A stretch of 64,000 nt of DNA from NCBI GenBank assembly GCA_963814915.1, contig CAWFEI010000014.1, positions 62,001-126,000 of the forward strand. The letters are read 5' to 3'. Source of the stretch: VRUE01 sp963814915 (GTDB taxonomy: Bacteria > Actinomycetota > Thermoleophilia > Solirubrobacterales > 70-9). Below are positions 35,221-43,168 of this stretch, piece by piece. The translations under genes were made by a program, and so were the position numbers. The notes beneath the pieces are model-generated. The model was not told the origin of the DNA and searched no databases. It worked only from the letters and a program-made list of their open reading frames with translations. Every line of letters starts with the position of its first letter. Positions within the stretch are counted from its first letter, which is position 1.

Positions 35221-36635
35221 GCGAGGGAGAGCCCAAGGTGAGTCGCGTCCAGCACTACCGGGCAGCGCTCTCGCGGCAGGCACGTGGGCGCGGCAAAGAC
35301 ACGATCGCGATCACGCTGCTGACCCTGGCGGCGATCGTGATGACGCTCTGGATCTTCACCCAGCAGAAGGCCTCGCTGCCGTCGTGGGCGCCGATCGTCG
35401 GCGAAGACTTCGCCCACCTGACGGCGGACTTCAGCAATGCCCAGGCGGTCACGCCGGGGCAGGGCCAGGCTGTGGTGATCGCCGGCATCCAGGTCGGCAA
35501 GATCTCCTCCGTCGAGCTCGAAGAAGGCCACGCGGTGGTCGGCATGGATGTCGAGCCGAAGTACCTCAAGCTGATCCACCCCGATGCGACCCTGCTGTTG
35601 CGGCCGAAAACGAACCTCAACGACATGACGGTCGAGATCACGCCGGGGAGCGGCTCCGGGAGCGTCGACGACGGGTTCCGCTTCCCGCTCTCGCACACCG
35701 AACCGAGCATCCAGTTCGAAGCCTTCCTCTCGACGCTCGACACGGACACCCAGCGCTACCTGCAGCTGCTCGTCGCCGGCGGCGCCCAGGGCATCGGTGG
35801 CCGCGGCCGCCAGCTCTCCGGCGCCTTCCGCCGCCTGCAGCCGTTCTCCCACTACATCGCCGGCCTCAATCGCGCCGTCGCCCAACGCCGCGTCGCGCTG
35901 GCCCGCGTGATCCACGACTTCGGCCTGCTGACCACCGAACTCGGCCGGCGCGACAGTGAGCTCGAACGGTTCGTCTCCTCCTCCAAGGACGCGCTCGGCA
36001 ACTTCGCCAACCAGCAGCAGGCGCTGCAGGAATCGCTGGTCGAGTTCCCCTCCACCTTGACCGCGCTGCGCTCCGCTCTCGCCGCCTCCGACAAGTTCTC
36101 CGAAGCGGCGCGGCCGGCCCTGCTCGGCCTGATCCCGCAGGCGCAGGCCTCGGTGCCGGCGTTCAAGGCCAACGAGCAGTTCTTCAGGCAGACGACGGCG
36201 CCAATCCGCGAACAGGTGCGGCCCTTCACCCGCCAGGTGCGGCCCGTGCTGACCCATCTCAACGAAGGCGCGACCGATCTCAACACGTCCGTGCGCAGCT
36301 TCGGCAACGCGCTCGGCGGCATCAACAGCCTGCTCAACATCCTCGCCTACAAGCCGAAGGGCAAGCAGCAGAGCTACCTCTTCTACCTGCCCTGGCTCAA
36401 CCATGACCTCAACACCACCTTCAACCTGACCGACGCCGCGGGGCCGTTGACGCGCGGCATGGTGATGATCTCCTGCAACGGCTCCTACCTACTCAGCGGT
36501 TTCGCTCAGGCCAACCACCCGTACGTGAAGACGGTGCAACAGGGCGTTCGCCTCCCCGCGCCGAAGGAATTGCCACCCGTCCCCGCCGACCCGTCCCTGC
36601 CAAGCGTCTCCTGCGGACCGGAATCGGGCGAATAA
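35217..36635 (+). CDS. Mce/MlaD-family lipid transfer protein, gene 5 of 6
   Basis: 472 residues. N-terminal basic segment, membrane helix (DTIAITLLTLAAIVMTLWIF), MlaD domain (LTADFSNAQAVTPGQGQAVV, GIQVGKISSVELE, RPKTNLNDMTVEI) and a long helical part with QQQALQESLVEFPSTL. Near the end it carries LFYLPWLNHDLNTTFN, a segment often seen in Mce proteins of this type. One-base overlap with gene 6 (TAATG). Confidence 0.9.
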   Translation: MSEGEPKVSRVQHYRAALSRQARGRGKDTIAITLLTLAAIVMTLWIFTQQKASLPSWAPIVGEDFAHLTADFSNAQAVTPGQGQAVVIAGIQVGKISSVELEEGHAVVGMDVEPKYLKLIHPDATLLLRPKTNLNDMTVEITPGSGSGSVDDGFRFPLSHTEPSIQFEAFLSTLDTDTQRYLQLLVAGGAQGIGGRGRQLSGAFRRLQPFSHYIAGLNRAVAQRRVALARVIHDFGLLTTELGRRDSELERFVSSSKDALGNFANQQQALQESLVEFPSTLTALRSALAASDKFSEAARPALLGLIPQAQASVPAFKANEQFFRQTTAPIREQVRPFTRQVRPVLTHLNEGATDLNTSVRSFGNALGGINSLLNILAYKPKGKQQSYLFYLPWLNHDLNTTFNLTDAAGPLTRGMVMISCNGSYLLSGFAQANHPYVKTVQQGVRLPAPKELPPVPADPSLPSVSCGPESGE

Positions 36636-38329
36636 TGAGCAAGCGAGCCCCCAGCACCGCGCAGCTCCTGGTCATCGCCGGGTTCGCCCTCTCCTGCTTC
36701 GGCATCCTGCTCTTCCTCTGGATCACCTTCGGCGGGCCGACCCCGTTCAAGGCGAAGACCTACGAGGTAAAGGTGCCCTTCCAGGAGGCGACCCAGCTGG
36801 CGCAGCAGTCAGACGTGCGCATCTCCGGCGTCTCGGTCGGCAAGGTGCAGAACATCGAAGAGTCGCCCGACGGCCAGCAGGCGGAGGCGACGATCGACAT
36901 CGAAGACAAGTACGCGCCGATACCCAAGGGGACGCGCGCGATCCTGCGGACCAAGACGCTGCTGGGCGAGACCTACGTCGAACTGACGCCCGGCAACTCC
37001 AACGGCCCGCAGCTACACGACGGCGCCACCCTGGCCAAGGCCAACGTGGCGGAATCGGTGCAGCTCGACGAGATCTTCCGCACCTTCGACAAGCCGACGC
37101 GGGCGGCTTTCCAGGAATGGATGCAGGAAGGCGCGACGGCGATCGCCGGGCAGGGCCAGTCGCTGTCGACGGCGTTCGCCGAGCTCGACCCGTTCTTCGG
37201 CGAATTCGACAAGCTCTTCCGCCTGCTCGACACGCAGCGGCTCGCGGTCAAGCAGCTCTTCTCCAACGGCACGACCACCTTCCGTGCCCTGCGCGGCCGC
37301 GAAGGCCAGCTGGCTAGCCTGATCCGCAGCTCCAACGCGGTCTTCAGCACCACGGCTGCCCGCGATCGCGACATCGAAGCGCTCTTCCGCGCCTTCCCGA
37401 CCTTCGAGGACGAGCAGCGGCTCACGTTCAACCGCCTGAAACGGTTCGCGCTCAACTCGGACCCGTTGTTCCGTCAGCTGGTGCCCGCGGCCGAACAGCT
37501 CTCGCCCACCCTGATCGCGTTCTCGCGCCTGGCTCCGCAGGCCAAGGGCCTCTTCGAAGGCCTCGAACCGGTGATCGACCGCGCCCCGAACGGCCTCGGC
37601 TCGCTGCGCAGGTTCCTCCGCAGCGACTTCCCCGTGCTGCTGCGCGCCGTCGACCCGTTCCTGCGCAACCTCAACCCGCTGATTTCCGGCCTCGGCCTCT
37701 ACAAACGAGAGTTCGCCGGACTGCTCGGCAACGCCACCTCCGCCTTCAACGCCGTCCACCTCAGCTCTCAGGGCAAGCAGGTGCACTACCTGCGCCTGCT
37801 CGGCCCGTTCAGCCCCGACTCGTTGGCCGGCTACTCGAACAGGCTGACCGTCAACCGCAACAGCGCCTACAGCCGCCCGGGCGCCTACTCACGCCTTACC
37901 AAGGGCCTGCTCAACTTCGACACCCGCCAGTGCAGCTCCGGAATCACCGCCCACCTCGATCCGGATACGCCCAACGAATCGGCGTTCAACGAACGGACCG
38001 AAGGCGATGTCGAGAAGGCGACCGACTTCTACGAGCGCCTCAAGGCCTTCGCCTTCGGCGGTCAGGAAGACTCGGCCTCGATCCCGGCGCCCGGCTGCGA
38101 ACAGCAGGCGCCGCTGGAGCCGATCTACGGCAGCGGCCCGGCGACGACCTACCAGCACACCTTCGAACAGGGGAATGAGCCTCCGGCTTCCCGCGACTCG
38201 TCGGGAGCGGCGCCACGAAAAAGGGGCGGCCTCTCGGCCGCCCCTTTCGACTTCCACCTGAGGCGGAAGCGCCTCTCGTCAGTACCGGCTAGCGCTTCGG
38301 AGTGCAGGGAACGGCGAGGCCGCCCTTGA
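36635..38329 (+). CDS. Mce/MlaD-family lipid transfer protein, gene 6 of 6, reading through a hairpin
   Basis: 564 residues. The helix STAQLLVIAGFALSCFGILL and following FGGPTPFKAKTYEVKVPF are the most typical Mce start in the set, then the MlaD domain (VRISGVSVGKVQNIE; RTKTLLGETYVEL) and a helical needle region. The domain-like part ends near residue 515 (YQHTFEQGNEP). The frame then continues through a strong hairpin at 38220-38247 and 41 bases into the convergent four-cysteine gene. Those last 40 or so residues are basic and of a different character, so the natural stop may have been lost or the tail may be unimportant. Confidence 0.88.
   Translation: MSKRAPSTAQLLVIAGFALSCFGILLFLWITFGGPTPFKAKTYEVKVPFQEATQLAQQSDVRISGVSVGKVQNIEESPDGQQAEATIDIEDKYAPIPKGTRAILRTKTLLGETYVELTPGNSNGPQLHDGATLAKANVAESVQLDEIFRTFDKPTRAAFQEWMQEGATAIAGQGQSLSTAFAELDPFFGEFDKLFRLLDTQRLAVKQLFSNGTTTFRALRGREGQLASLIRSSNAVFSTTAARDRDIEALFRAFPTFEDEQRLTFNRLKRFALNSDPLFRQLVPAAEQLSPTLIAFSRLAPQAKGLFEGLEPVIDRAPNGLGSLRRFLRSDFPVLLRAVDPFLRNLNPLISGLGLYKREFAGLLGNATSAFNAVHLSSQGKQVHYLRLLGPFSPDSLAGYSNRLTVNRNSAYSRPGAYSRLTKGLLNFDTRQCSSGITAHLDPDTPNESAFNERTEGDVEKATDFYERLKAFAFGGQEDSASIPAPGCEQQAPLEPIYGSGPATTYQHTFEQGNEPPASRDSSGAAPRKRGGLSAAPFDFHLRRKRLSSVPASASECRERRGRP
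38220..38247. terminator. Strong hairpin at the end of the mce operon and of paralogue 4
   Basis: A perfect 12-bp stem (AAAGGGGCGGCC, 38220-38231, with its complement at 38236-38247) closes a TCTC loop. Reading the minus strand it is followed by TTTTTCG, so it is a good intrinsic terminator for the four-cysteine gene at 38289; on the plus strand only TTT is at hand. It lies inside the annotated end of mce gene 6. Confidence 0.85.
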
Positions 38330-39083
38330 GCACCGTCTGGGACGCAACGCCCGGGATCCGCGCTTCGTTCTTGAAGACGACCTTCGGCACGGTGACCTTG
38401 AAGACGCCGTCGGGGCATCTGGCTTCGAAGTAGCCGACCTTCTTGTGCTTGTAGCGGTAGGTCTTGCCCAGCTTGAAGTTGAAGCTGAGCGCCGAGCCGC
38501 TGCCGCCGGCGATCACGGGAACCTTCGCGACCGAGGCGATGCCGGTGCCCTTGCGCTTGATCGTGACCGTGGTGACGATCGCGGTCGGCGCGGGGACCGT
38601 GATGAACGTGTGGATCAGAAGCGTGATCTTGCCGCCCCTTTCGCCGCCGTTGAAGACCAGCAGCGGGCTCGGGACCTTGATCGGCTTCTGTTCCGGGAAG
38701 GCGATCTCCGCTTCGGCCTTGCCTTCGCCGAGGATCGTCTTGCCGCAGACACGTTTCGCCGCCTTGGTGTCGCGCGCCTCGAGCTGGCCGGCCTTGCAGA
38801 CCGGGAAGCCCTTGACGTTGACCTTCACGTCCTTGTCGATGTTGAACAGGGTTTCCCTGAACGCCGACGGGTGGGTGCCGTCGCTGGTCTTGATCTTGCC
38901 GAAGACGTTCGTCGTGACCGGCGTGAACTTCTTCCTTGACAGCTTCTTCGGCGAGGTGTTGCCGCCGAAGGTGACGATCAGGTTGCCTGCGCGGAGCGTC
39001 GTGCTGATCGCGCTCGCGACCGACGCCACGCCCATTGACACGACCGCAGCCACGGCAAGCGCCAGCATGAGGTTTCTTCGCAT
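38289..39083 (-). CDS. Secreted four-cysteine protein, paralogue 4
   Basis: 264 residues. Signal peptide MRRNLMLALAVAAVVSMGVA, cleavage near ASAIS. Family marks: LSRKKFTPVTTNVFGKIKTS near 49-68, GFPVC near 93, RVC near 111 then TILGEG, PLLVFNGGERGGKITLLIHT near 143-162, YFEARC near 227 and VPC near the end. It is most like paralogue 5: both have the FGGN block, the IHTFITVPAPTAIVT block and IAGGSGSAL. A strong ribosome binding site (AAAAGGAGAG, complement of 39089-39098) precedes the ATG. Terminates at the hairpin at 38220-38247. Confidence 0.84.
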   Translation of the reverse strand: MRRNLMLALAVAAVVSMGVASVASAISTTLRAGNLIVTFGGNTSPKKLSRKKFTPVTTNVFGKIKTSDGTHPSAFRETLFNIDKDVKVNVKGFPVCKAGQLEARDTKAAKRVCGKTILGEGKAEAEIAFPEQKPIKVPSPLLVFNGGERGGKITLLIHTFITVPAPTAIVTTVTIKRKGTGIASVAKVPVIAGGSGSALSFNFKLGKTYRYKHKKVGYFEARCPDGVFKVTVPKVVFKNEARIPGVASQTVLKGGLAVPCTPKR

Positions 39084-39191
39084 TCGTTCTCTCCTTTTGG
39101 GCCTGCCCGTTTGAGCCGCGGCCGTTGTTAAGCCATCTTAATCCCGCTGGAAAAGCTAGCACCGGGGCGGCAGGGGGGAATGAAGGCATGA

Positions 39192-39219
39192 AGAAGGGCG
39201 GCCCGAGGGCCGCCCTTCT
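39192..39219. terminator. Hairpin downstream of paralogue 5
   Basis: A perfect 12-bp stem (AGAAGGGCGGCC, 39192-39203, and complement 39208-39219) with a four-base loop. It is built like the hairpin at 38220 and lies between the two four-cysteine genes, so it probably ends the message of the gene starting at 40067. The T-rich tail on the minus strand is weak (CTTC). Confidence 0.7.
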
Positions 39220-39260
39220 CGCTGCTGCTCTTTCGCTCCGCCGGGCGGAGAGTGTTCCGG

Positions 39261-40067
39261 CTAGCGGCGGCCGGGCCTACAGGGCGTGACCAACCCGCCC
39301 TTGAGCACCGTCTGCGGCGCGACGCCGGGGACGTTCGCTTCGTTCTTGAACAGCGTCTTGGTGGTCCGCACCTTGAACTTGCCGTTCGGGCAGCGCGCCA
39401 TCAGGAAGCTGCGCTTGTGGCCGCGGAAGCGGTAGAAGCGCTTGATCTTGAAGCTGAAGTCCAGCGCCGAGCCGCTGCCGCCGGCGATCACCGGAATCTT
39501 GGCGATGCCGTGCAGGCCGAAGGGGCCCTTTCGCACCTTCTTCAGCGTCACCTGCGTGACGATCGCGGTCGGAGCGGGCACGGTGATGAACGTGTGAATC
39601 AACAGCTTCGTCTTGCCGCCCCTGGTGCCGCCGTTGAAGACCAGCAGCGGGCTCGGGACCCTGATCGGGGTCTGTTCGGGGAAGGCGATCTCGGCGTGGG
39701 CGGAGCCGCTGCCGACGATCGTCTTGCCGCAGACGCGTCTCGCGGCCTTGGTGTCGCGCGCCTCGAGCTGGCCCGGGCGACAGACCGGCAGTCCCCTGGA
39801 GTTGACCAGGACGTTGCGGTCGATGTCGAAGATCGCTTCGCGGAAGGCGGACGGATGCGTGCCGTCCGAAGTCTTCACCTTGCCGAAGACCTTCGCGTTG
39901 GCGGGGGCGAAGTGCTTCCTGGGCAGCTTCTGCGGCGCGACATTGCCGCCGAAGGTCAGGATCAGGTTGCCGGCCCGGAGCGTGATCTGGGTCGCGCTCG
40001 CGACTGCGGCGGCTCCAACCGCCAGGGCCGCGCTGAGCGCGAGCACCAGGACGAGGTTTCTACGCAT
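39261..40067 (-). CDS. Secreted four-cysteine protein, paralogue 5
   Basis: 268 residues. Signal peptide MRRNLVLVLALSAALAVGAA, cleavage near ASATQ. Family marks: LPRKHFAPANAKVFGKVKTS near 48-67, GLPVC near 92, RVC near 110 then TIVGSG, PLLVFNGGTRGGKTKLLIHT near 142-161, FLMARC near 229 and a C-terminal TPC. Clear recent duplicate of paralogue 4. It has the same strong ribosome binding site (AAAAAGGAGAG, complement of 40076-40086). The 143-base gap to the TetR gene holds GTAAA and AAACCC stretches that could carry the promoter. Confidence 0.84.
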   Translation of the reverse strand: MRRNLVLVLALSAALAVGAAAVASATQITLRAGNLILTFGGNVAPQKLPRKHFAPANAKVFGKVKTSDGTHPSAFREAIFDIDRNVLVNSRGLPVCRPGQLEARDTKAARRVCGKTIVGSGSAHAEIAFPEQTPIRVPSPLLVFNGGTRGGKTKLLIHTFITVPAPTAIVTQVTLKKVRKGPFGLHGIAKIPVIAGGSGSALDFSFKIKRFYRFRGHKRSFLMARCPNGKFKVRTTKTLFKNEANVPGVAPQTVLKGGLVTPCRPGRR

Positions 40068-40210
40068 ATCTGTTTCTCTCCTTTTTGGCGGACTCTGAGG
40101 AGCCCCTGCCATAGAAAGCGTGGGTAAATCTCTCCGGTAACAGGAGTTCCCGTCCCGGCCCTGTGTAAACCCATCGAACCGGGGAAAAGAGCGGCGGCGC
40201 TCCGGCGGAG

Positions 40211-40900
40211 TCAGCTTTCCAGCATTGAGAGCCGCGTCCGCTCACGCTCTTTCGCGGCACCATCGGGGCCGAGGAAGGGCAGCGTGATCCAGAACATCAG
40301 ATCTGGCAGGCGGCTCGGCAGGCGCGAGGAGGCGCCGTGGAGGATCTCGCTGTAGAGCAGCTCGTTGATCCCGCCGGCCAGCGAGAGCGAGGTGATCCCG
40401 GGCAGCTCGACGGACGTCTCCGCCCTGCCGGCATCAAGAAAGCCCGTGAACTGGCGCAGTGCGGCGTCGCGCCGGGCGAGCGCCTTGGGGCCGGCGGCGA
40501 GCACCTCGACGATCGCGAAGCGCCCCTCGTCGGGATGCTCCGCAAGCTGCCGGAGCAGCTCCCCGAGTCCCGCCGCTACCCGCTCCGCCCAGGGTGCCCC
40601 GGGCTTGGACTCGAAGCCGCGGGCGGTATCGCCGAGCAGGTTGCCGAGCAGGACGTCGTAGGCGGCGAGGAAGCAGTCCTCCTTGCTGGCGAAGAGCTCG
40701 TAGAAGGTCTTCCGCGAGACACCGGCGACACCGATTACGTCGACGACCCGCGTCTCCGGGTAGCCGCGCTCGGCGACGACCTCGATCATCGCCTGCAGGA
40801 TACGACGCCGCTGGGACTCCGTCACCGCCTCCCGCGGTAGCCCGTGACGACCCCGCGGCAGCCGCTCGCTCGTATCAGCGCTGCGTCTACCGGAAGCCAC
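40211..40900 (-). CDS. TetR-family transcriptional regulator
   Basis: 229 residues with an N-terminal helix-turn-helix (about 28-78): RRRILQAMIEVVAERGYPET, VVDVIGVAGVSRKTFYELFA and SKEDCFLAAYD. The C-terminal domain is helical and would bind a ligand, perhaps a lipid or acyl compound, as in many TetR proteins beside MMPL or Mce genes. GTG start. It lies immediately upstream of the four-cysteine genes on the same strand and could control them, itself, or the Mce-MMPL block. Confidence 0.88.
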   Translation of the reverse strand: MASGRRSADTSERLPRGRHGLPREAVTESQRRRILQAMIEVVAERGYPETRVVDVIGVAGVSRKTFYELFASKEDCFLAAYDVLLGNLLGDTARGFESKPGAPWAERVAAGLGELLRQLAEHPDEGRFAIVEVLAAGPKALARRDAALRQFTGFLDAGRAETSVELPGITSLSLAGGINELLYSEILHGASSRLPSRLPDLMFWITLPFLGPDGAAKERERTRLSMLES

Positions 40901-40909
40901 ACCGAGACT

Positions 40910-42286
40910 TTAGAGCACCTCTGGTTCTCCGCCAATCCAGACGACCTGGTCGCGGCCGGGGCCGACGCCCACGAGGCGGATAGGGACCCCGGCGAACTCG
41001 GCGATGAAGTCCAGGTAGGCGCGGGCCTCCGCAGGCAGGTCGGCCGCGTCGCGGCACGCGGTCAAATCGGCGTCGAAGCCCGGCAGCTCCTCGTACTCGG
41101 GCTCGGCCGAGTGGAGGATCGACTGGTGATACGGGAAGGTGTCGAAGATCGCGCCCTCGCGCGAGCGGTAGCGCACGGCGAGCCGCAGGGTCTCGAGGCC
41201 GCTGAGCACGTCGAGCTTGGTGATCGTCAGCGCGCTCATCGCGTTGAGGCGCACGGCGTAGCGCAGGGCGACCAGGTCCATCCAGCCGCAGCGCCGCTCG
41301 CGCCCGGTCGTCGTGCCGTACTCGTGACCGCGCTCGACCATGTGGCGGCCGACGTCATCGCCGAGCTCGGTCGGGAACGGCCCGGCGCCGACGCGCGTCG
41401 CGTAGGCCTTGGCCACCCCCCAGACCTGGTCGATGTCGGTCGGGCCGACGCCTGCGCCGACGGTCGCCGCGCCGGCGATCGGGTTGGAGGAGGTGACGAA
41501 GGGATAGGTCCCGTGGTCGAGGTCGAGCAGGGTCGCCTGCGCCCCCTCGAAGAGGACCGTGCGGCCATTGTCCAGCTCGTCCCAGCAGAGTCGCGCCGTG
41601 TCGGCGATGTGGGGCTCCAGCCGGTGGCCGTAGGCGGCGAAATCCTCGGTCATCGCGTGCAGGTCGAGGCGCGGGTCGGGCGCCTCGGCGACTGTCTGGT
41701 CCGCGCCCTGGTTGCCGCCCTCGCCGGCCTCCTTGCGCAGCTTGCGCCGCTGCACCGAGAGCTCGCGCAGCGCCTGCTGCTTGGGCTCCAGCGCCGCCAT
41801 GATCTTCTTGCGGAGGATCTTCTCGTCGAGCAGGTCCTGCACGCGGATCCCCAGGCGCAGCGCCTTGTCGGCGTAGCAGGGGCCGATGCCGCGCCGCGTC
41901 GTCCCGATCGAGAGCTTGCCCAGCTTGACCTCGCCCGCCGTGTCGAGCAGCACGTGGTAGGGCATGATCAGGTGGGCGTTGGCGGAGATCCGCAGGTTGC
42001 CGACGTCGACGCCGCGGCGCTTCAGCCCGTCGATCTCGCCGAGCAGGATGCGCGGGTCGAGCACGACGCCGTTGCCGATCATGCAGAGCTTGTCCGGGTA
42101 GAGGATCCCCGAGGGGATCAGGTGGAACTTGAACTCCTCGCCTTCGCGGACGATCGTGTGGCCGGCGTTGTTGCCGCCCTGGTAGCGGACGATCGCCGCG
42201 GCGCGCTCGGCCAGCAGGTCGACGACCTTGCCCTTGCCCTCGTCGCCCCACTGGGCCCCGACTATGACAATCCCTGATCCGGACAT
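40910..42286 (-). CDS. purA: Adenylosuccinate synthetase
   Basis: First committed step from IMP to AMP: joins aspartate to IMP with GTP. 458 residues. The GTP loop QWGDEGKGKVVD lies at about 11-22, GGNNAGHT near 38-45, and the IMP and Asp sites at SIGTTRRGIGPCY near 127-139, STTGRERRCGW-type near 310-320 and TKLDVLSG near 337-344. An insertion of about 25 residues near 180-205 (QQALRELSVQRRKLRKEAGE) is not part of the standard fold core. ATG at 42286 chosen, since upstream extension runs into a palindrome. Follows the DnaC-like gene after the long repeat at 42319. Confidence 0.95.
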   Translation of the reverse strand: MSGSGIVIVGAQWGDEGKGKVVDLLAERAAAIVRYQGGNNAGHTIVREGEEFKFHLIPSGILYPDKLCMIGNGVVLDPRILLGEIDGLKRRGVDVGNLRISANAHLIMPYHVLLDTAGEVKLGKLSIGTTRRGIGPCYADKALRLGIRVQDLLDEKILRKKIMAALEPKQQALRELSVQRRKLRKEAGEGGNQGADQTVAEAPDPRLDLHAMTEDFAAYGHRLEPHIADTARLCWDELDNGRTVLFEGAQATLLDLDHGTYPFVTSSNPIAGAATVGAGVGPTDIDQVWGVAKAYATRVGAGPFPTELGDDVGRHMVERGHEYGTTTGRERRCGWMDLVALRYAVRLNAMSALTITKLDVLSGLETLRLAVRYRSREGAIFDTFPYHQSILHSAEPEYEELPGFDADLTACRDAADLPAEARAYLDFIAEFAGVPIRLVGVGPGRDQVVWIGGEPEVL

Positions 42287-42318
42287 ACGGCCGGAGATTG
42301 TGCCGGGTTGGTCGGCGC

Positions 42319-42433
42319 GGGGCCATCCCGGTAGGGGTTCCACTTAACTTTTTTGAAGATGCGGGGTTCGGCTGGCGCCCGAAATCAGTCGACAAAAAAG
42401 TACAAGACGTTTCACCCCTACCGGGATGGCCCC
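42319..42433. repeat. 20-bp perfect inverted repeat with a nested repeat, upstream of purA
   Basis: GGGGCCATCCCGGTAGGGGT (42319-42338) is exactly complementary to 42414-42433. Inside, ACTTTTTT (42347-42354) pairs with AAAAAAGT (42394-42401). The right arm abuts the stop codon of the DnaC-like gene, so the whole intergenic space is one nested palindrome with a 75-base interior. The loop is too large for a simple terminator; an inserted palindromic element or an RNA switch ahead of purA are options. Confidence 0.85.
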
Positions 42434-43168
42434 TCAGTAAGGGGCTCTCTCTTGGCGACGATCGCTGCCGAACAAGGCGACCTGCTCACAGGTCTCGGTC
42501 AGCCGCGAGACGGTGCGCGGCCCGATTTGCTCCTCGAGCTTGTCGACCGCAAGGTTCGTGGTCACCATGATCGAGCGTTCTTCTTCGTAGCGCTCGTTGA
42601 CGAGGGAGTAGAGCTGCTCCAGTACCCAGTCGGAGCGTTTCTCGGCACCGAAATCATCGATGTGGAGAAGATCGACCGAGGTCAGGCGCTGGAAGAAGGC
42701 GCTGTACGAGTCTTCCCCGGGCTCCTCGTCGTAGGTTCGCCGGATTCGGGCGAGCAATTTCGGTAGTGAGTAGATTGCTACCGAGCGCCCCTGTGCCAGT
42801 GCTTCCTTGGAGACGAGCATCGCGAGGGTCGTCTTGCCCGTGCCGGTGTCACCCGAGAACCAGAGTCCAAGGCCCTGCTCGAGTTTCGAGTCCAAGTTCT
42901 CGACGAATTCGTGCACTTTTTCGGCAGCGCCTCTGGTTTCCGAGCTACGAGCCATGTCGCTGACCGGGGGGCGGTCGAAGGAGACGCCGCGATAACGCGG
43001 TGGGATCGCCGAAGCTACGCCGCGCACACGGCCGCGCTTGAGCCGCTGCTCGCGGCACTCGCAGGGGCGGGCGACGTCTTCGGGGCCGAGGATCCAGCCG
43101 GATCCGTCGCATACGCCCAGCGGGCAGGCCCGCTCGGCGAACGGTTCGTTGCGCGGGCGCGACGGCAT
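42434..43168 (-). CDS. DnaC/DnaI-like helicase loader ATPase
   Basis: A 244-residue AAA+ ATPase. The N-terminus has four cysteines (Cys15, 20, 36, 38: CPLGVC and CEC) that probably bind zinc, as in DnaI and some IstB-like proteins. Walker A is GDTGTGKTT at 106-114, Walker B is LLHIDDFG near 154-161, and the sensor region is TTNLAVDKLE near 202. It is cotranslated with dnaB (TGATG overlap), which strongly supports a role in loading or remodelling DnaB. Such loaders are not standard in Actinobacteria, where DciA is usual. Confidence 0.85.
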   Translation of the reverse strand: MPSRPRNEPFAERACPLGVCDGSGWILGPEDVARPCECREQRLKRGRVRGVASAIPPRYRGVSFDRPPVSDMARSSETRGAAEKVHEFVENLDSKLEQGLGLWFSGDTGTGKTTLAMLVSKEALAQGRSVAIYSLPKLLARIRRTYDEEPGEDSYSAFFQRLTSVDLLHIDDFGAEKRSDWVLEQLYSLVNERYEEERSIMVTTNLAVDKLEEQIGPRTVSRLTETCEQVALFGSDRRQERAPY

